DNA from: an uncultured Treponema sp.
GTDB taxonomy: Bacteria; Spirochaetota; Spirochaetia; Treponematales; Treponemataceae
Reading direction: 5' to 3'
Assembly (NCBI RefSeq): GCF_946187725.1
Contig: NZ_CAMHSK010000021.1
Coordinates: forward strand, 1 to 43,948
Length of the DNA stretch: 43,948 nucleotides
Positions 41,073 to 43,948 of the stretch are shown here, one piece after another. Below the pieces are notes generated by a model that was given only the letters and a program-made list of their open reading frames with translations, searched no databases and had not been told where the DNA came from. The translations under genes were made by a program, and so were the position numbers. The stretch's first letter is position 1, and every line of letters starts with the position of its first letter.

Positions 41073-41642
41073 TTAATAGCCCAGTTCTTCACCGACCAGG
41101 ATGATTTTGATTCGGCCTTTTGTTCGGCTGATTCTTGTTTTAACGAAAGTCGCGCAAATGTCGTGCTCGTTGGTAAGTTTTAGTCGCTGAGCGTTTTTTG
41201 GAGCCGCAACTTTGAGCGCACGGTTTTCCAAATCAGCTTCGGTCGGAACGATTTTGTTGATTCCGACAAGAGCGATGACTTCTTTGGGACCAAAGGTGAT
41301 TGCAGCTACGCGGTTGCCGTTTCCGTCGATGTTGAAAAGAACTCCGTCCTCGCTCACAGCATTGAAACTCGTGAGGAAAAAGTCTGCAAAAAAGGCCTTT
41401 CGCATAAGTTCAGCCTTTTCTTCGGGAGACTTCGCAGAATCACGGTCAATCAGCTTGTAATCACCGTTTTTTACGCGTGCAAGCAGGCCAGATTCTTCGA
41501 CTGAAACCGAGCCGCCCCAGGAAACAGAAGAGCCTTTAGGCATGAAAGCAAGAGCCGCTTCAACAGCTTCAGCCTTTGTTTGAGCGAAAACTGCTTCGAA
41601 ACCGCGTTTTTTAAGATTAGCAATGATTTTTTCTGTGTCCAT
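41073..41642 (-). CDS. LUD-domain protein (LutC/YkgG-like, lactate utilisation family)
   Basis: The 189-residue protein shows the LUD pattern: IANLKKRGFEAVFAQTKAEA, then FMPKGSSVSWGGSVSVEESG, FLTSFNAVSEDGVLFNIDGNGNRVA, FGPKEVIALVGINKIV and IILVGEELGY. Family members take part in lactate or related acid oxidation with iron-sulfur partners. Here the Cys cluster often found near the C-terminus of stand-alone members is reduced to one Cys (HDICATF). lutA and lutB are not adjacent. AGGAG precedes the ATG, and nhaC lies 21 nt upstream in the same direction, so it is probably co-transcribed. Confidence 0.85.
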   Translation of the reverse strand: MDTEKIIANLKKRGFEAVFAQTKAEAVEAALAFMPKGSSVSWGGSVSVEESGLLARVKNGDYKLIDRDSAKSPEEKAELMRKAFFADFFLTSFNAVSEDGVLFNIDGNGNRVAAITFGPKEVIALVGINKIVPTEADLENRALKVAAPKNAQRLKLTNEHDICATFVKTRISRTKGRIKIILVGEELGY

Positions 41643-41663
41643 AAATGCTCCTTTTAAATTCCG

Positions 41664-43169
41664 TTATTTTGCGATTTTTTTCTTTAATACGATAACTTCT
41701 CCGACGAGAAGAACAATACCGACGCTCCATGAGATGATTCCGCTGGCAACGACACCGAGGCTCTGAGTAAATCCTGCAACGATGTATGTGAGGAAAGACA
41801 CAAGTGCGACAGAAAGTGCATAAGGAAGCTGTGTTGAAACATGGTTTACATGCTCACATTGTGCGCCCGCACTTGCCATAATCGTGGTGTCGGAAATCGG
41901 TGAACAATGGTCGCCACAGACAGCACCTGCCATACATGCAGAAATTGAGATGATTCGGAGAGGATCGCCCACGCTGAATACTGCAATGCAGATTGGAATG
42001 AGGATACCGAATGTGCCCCATGAAGTTCCGGTTGCAAATGCAAGGAAAGCCGCAATCACAAAGATGATGGCTGGCAAGAAATTCTTTAATCCCTGGGCAC
42101 TTCCTTCAACAAGGCCTGCGACATATTTTGAAGCGCTCAAAGAATCTGTCATTGCCTTGAGAGTCCATGCCAAAGTCAGAATCAAAATTGCAGGAACCAT
42201 AGCCTTAAATCCGTCTGGAACACAGGCCATGCACTCTTTGAAAGAAAGCACTCTGCGGACAAGGAAAACACAAATCGTAAGGACAAGAGCCGCGAACGAA
42301 CCAAGCACGAGACCGACAGAAGCGTCACTTGCAGCAAAAGCATCAACGAAATTTTTGTGATCTTCGCCGCTTGCAAAGAATCCGCCTGTATAAATCATGC
42401 CGATTGTACAAAGAACGATGAGGCTCAAAATCGGGAAAACAAGGTCAAACACTTTGCCATTTGAAGAGTGAGCTTCATCATCTTCGCCAAGGGCATCATT
42501 TCGGCTGTATTCAAATTTTGCCATCGGTCCGAATTCAAAATTCATGAAGACCATAAGGAACATCATTCCGATTGTGAAGAATGCGTAGAAGTTGAAAGGA
42601 ATTGCCTTGCAGAAAAGAGCAAGACCGTTTTCGCCTTCGCTTACAAAGCCTGCAACTGCCGCAGCCCATGAAGAAATCGGTGCGATGATACAGATTGGAG
42701 CCGCTGTCGCATCAATAAGATAAGCGAGTTTTTCGCGGGAAACCTTATATTTTTTAGTAATCGGGCGCATGACCGAACCGACCGTAAGACAGTTGAAATA
42801 GTCATCGATAAAGATGAGGATGCCGAGACAGATTGTTGCCAGCTGAGCACCTTTTTTTGTCTTGATGTGCTTTTTTGCCCATTCACCGAAAGCAGAAGAA
42901 CCGCCGGCCTTGTTCATGAGTGCGACCATTGTTCCAAGCACGACAAGGAAAACCAGGATTCCAACATTCCATGAGTCAGAAAGCTGCTTAATCATGCCGT
43001 CGTTAAAGACATGCGTGAAAAAGCCAGTGAAACCGCTTGAAGCATCAATGGCGAAAAAGGCTCCGCCAATTAAAATTCCGATAAAGAGTGAAGAATAAAC
43101 TTCTTTTGTGATGAGTGCCAGAGCGATTGCGACAATCGGAGGTACGAGAGACCAGAATGTTCCTGCCAT
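41664..43169 (-). CDS. NhaC-family Na+/H+ antiporter
   Basis: The 501-residue integral membrane protein has about 11-13 hydrophobic segments. Family motifs include FVVLGTMVALMNKAGG-like spacing near residues 75-93, IDDYFNCLTVGSVMRP, and GDHCSPISDTTIMASAGA near residue 410, which is diagnostic of NhaC. Members exchange Na+ for H+, or carboxylates such as malate and lactate, across the inner membrane. The neighbouring LUD protein makes an organic-acid link possible (inference). GGAGGA lies 8 nt before the ATG inside the end of a 56-codon upstream ORF, so translation is coupled. Confidence 0.92.
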   Translation of the reverse strand: MAGTFWSLVPPIVAIALALITKEVYSSLFIGILIGGAFFAIDASSGFTGFFTHVFNDGMIKQLSDSWNVGILVFLVVLGTMVALMNKAGGSSAFGEWAKKHIKTKKGAQLATICLGILIFIDDYFNCLTVGSVMRPITKKYKVSREKLAYLIDATAAPICIIAPISSWAAAVAGFVSEGENGLALFCKAIPFNFYAFFTIGMMFLMVFMNFEFGPMAKFEYSRNDALGEDDEAHSSNGKVFDLVFPILSLIVLCTIGMIYTGGFFASGEDHKNFVDAFAASDASVGLVLGSFAALVLTICVFLVRRVLSFKECMACVPDGFKAMVPAILILTLAWTLKAMTDSLSASKYVAGLVEGSAQGLKNFLPAIIFVIAAFLAFATGTSWGTFGILIPICIAVFSVGDPLRIISISACMAGAVCGDHCSPISDTTIMASAGAQCEHVNHVSTQLPYALSVALVSFLTYIVAGFTQSLGVVASGIISWSVGIVLLVGEVIVLKKKIAK

Positions 43170-43172
43170 TTT

Positions 43173-43343
43173 TTACACTCCTCCGTTTGAAAGAGATTTA
43201 AAATCAGTTTTCAGCGGATTTTTTACACCGTCAGACTCCAGTTTTTCGATGATTGCAATCGCGTAGTTTAGTTTGTCAAGCAAATCAGCCGCGCAATAGG
43301 TCTTGATTTTTTTGAGAGCATCAAGCACTTCGTTATTTGTCAT
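43173..43343 (-). CDS. small protein coupled to nhaC, unknown function
   Basis: A 56-residue ORF starts at the ATG 43341-43343 with AGGAGG 7 nt upstream and ends 3 nt before the nhaC start. The protein is mostly helical and polar, MTNNEVLDALKKIKTYC then ADLLDKLNYAIAIIEKLESD, with one Cys and no membrane span. Strong initiation signals and tight coupling on both sides support a real gene. Family unknown; a regulatory subunit or a leader for nhaC are both possible. Confidence 0.7.
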   Translation of the reverse strand: MTNNEVLDALKKIKTYCAADLLDKLNYAIAIIEKLESDGVKNPLKTDFKSLSNGGV

Positions 43344-43354
43344 AATGACACCTC

Positions 43355-43549
43355 CTAGTCGTTTCTATTTACAATTACAACATTATAAACGCTCTCAAAG
43401 GAATTGTCACCTGTTTCGCTAGGAATAAAGTTCGGTACATTCCCAGCATATAGGTAATCACAATCCAATTCTGACAAGTTTTCTGAACAAGTTAACGAAA
43501 ATGATATTCCTGAAAAAAGCATAAAAATTTTAGTCATAAGAGAGTTCAT
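43355..43549 (-). CDS. small exported protein, possibly a lipoprotein
   Basis: The 64-residue protein begins with a signal-like stretch (MTKIFMLFSGISFSLTC) with a Cys that could be a loose spirochaete lipobox, then a short acidic mature part (SENLSELDCDYLYAG). AGGA lies upstream of the ATG. Its TAG stop sits inside the Shine-Dalgarno of the next ORF. I do not recognise a family. The mature part, about 45 residues, is short, so a truncated remnant is also possible. Confidence 0.5.
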   Translation of the reverse strand: MNSLMTKIFMLFSGISFSLTCSENLSELDCDYLYAGNVPNFIPSETGDNSFESVYNVVIVNRND

Positions 43550-43608
43550 ATGTAGTCCTAAAAACTGAGAATGTCACATAAGGAACATTCTCACTTAATT
43601 AAAGTTTC

Positions 43609-43948
43609 TTAATTAACTGCCACTACGGCAACTGCAAGAGCATTGGGCAGATTGATTAGCGTTTGTTTCATGTTCCCGCTTATCATCTCTATAATTTCTT
43701 CCGAAATTCCATCTTCAGCCAAAGCAAGCAGCAACGCTCCTATACTTTCTGTTTGAAAATCCGGTTGAATTCCATCATCCGGGTCTAAATTATCTTTCTG
43801 CAAAACTCCCGGCAATGTCTGAAACTGTGGGATATTTATTATTATCCCAGAATTCGGAAGAATTGCCGGAAGGACGCCACCATAAGAATACGCACCAAAA
43901 CTTTCAGTTCCTAACAACTTTATATTTTTAAAATTCTGTCTGAGTAAA
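43609..43948 (-). CDS. C-terminal part of an S41-family (C-terminal processing) peptidase, 5' end outside window
   Basis: The frame stays open to the window edge, so the gene begins beyond base 43948. The visible 112 residues contain FGAYSYGGVLPAILPNSGI followed by IIINIPQF, then DPDDGIQPDF. This is the arrangement at the end of the tail-specific protease domain (LPNSG, then a P, then GIxPD). The catalytic Ser and Lys would lie upstream, outside the window. Residues after GIQPDF form a helical tail ending in a hydrophobic AVAVVAVN. It is about 60 nt upstream of the small exported ORF. Confidence 0.7.
   Translation of the reverse strand, partial: LLRQNFKNIKLLGTESFGAYSYGGVLPAILPNSGIIINIPQFQTLPGVLQKDNLDPDDGIQPDFQTESIGALLLALAEDGISEEIIEMISGNMKQTLINLPNALAVAVVAVN

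Noticed and set aside
41884..42360. 158-codon plus-strand frame opposite nhaC
   Set aside because: NhaC is diagnostic on the minus strand; the plus frame is a compositional shadow.

Overview
The window reads as chromosomal DNA of a host-associated Treponema or close relative (inference from content, no database search). Supporting signs: two methyl-accepting chemotaxis proteins, several c-di-GMP-type HD-GYP proteins, spirochaete-style lipoproteins, and the order rpsP-khpA-rimM-trmD-rplS followed by FliK-like, FlhB C-terminal-like and YraN genes, which I recall from treponemes. Base composition is moderately AT-rich and coding density is high. No transposase, integrase, phage gene or CRISPR array was seen.

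Layout. 1-4750: end of ilvC, a chemotaxis receptor, a small membrane protein, a small acidic protein and leuB (branched-chain amino acid synthesis). 4770-5567: a PBECR4-like putative nuclease gene directly behind a strong promoter, a structured RNA of about 175 nt and an intrinsic terminator. 5641-9596: a 1149-residue modular lipoprotein divergent from an XRE regulator, with CACTA...TAGTG palindromes between them. 9669-12986: a spirochaete hypothetical coupled to pgeF, then a lone sufC. 13158-22520: a signalling operon with one intact HD-GYP phosphodiesterase, one Bacteroides-type propeller hybrid kinase that has lost all three phosphorelay residues, one HD-GYP protein that has lost its metal ligands, and an exported protein. 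22589-26464: NADP-isocitrate dehydrogenase, then a response regulator, histidine kinase and SufU scaffold in one operon. 26617-31443: pgi and a ferrous iron operon (feoA, feoA, feoB, a Cys-rich FeoB partner too short for a usual ORF cutoff). 31542-32621: tatD and tRNA-Leu(UAA). 32644-37905: an eleven-gene minus-strand run joining 30S/50S ribosome maturation genes to flagellar-type genes. 38018-43948: second chemotaxis receptor, RluA-type pseudouridine synthase, a GC-rich palindrome block, a LUD-domain protein, an NhaC-family antiporter, two small ORFs and the C-terminus of an S41 peptidase.

Functional threads. Iron and Fe-S metabolism recurs (lone sufC, sufU tied to a two-component system, feoAAB). 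Signalling by c-di-GMP and chemotaxis recurs (two receptors, intact and dead HD-GYP domains, a stand-alone DUF3391-like domain). Many genes lack a Shine-Dalgarno and have a -10 hexamer 6-9 nt before the ATG, suggesting frequent leaderless mRNAs. Intergenic DNA carries at least four families of palindromic or tandem short repeats.

The most interesting places are the promoter-RNA-terminator-nuclease cassette at 4770-5567, which has the layout of an RNA-antitoxin or attenuation system, and the pseudo-enzyme signalling operon at 13158-21665. All functional names come from motif recognition by eye.
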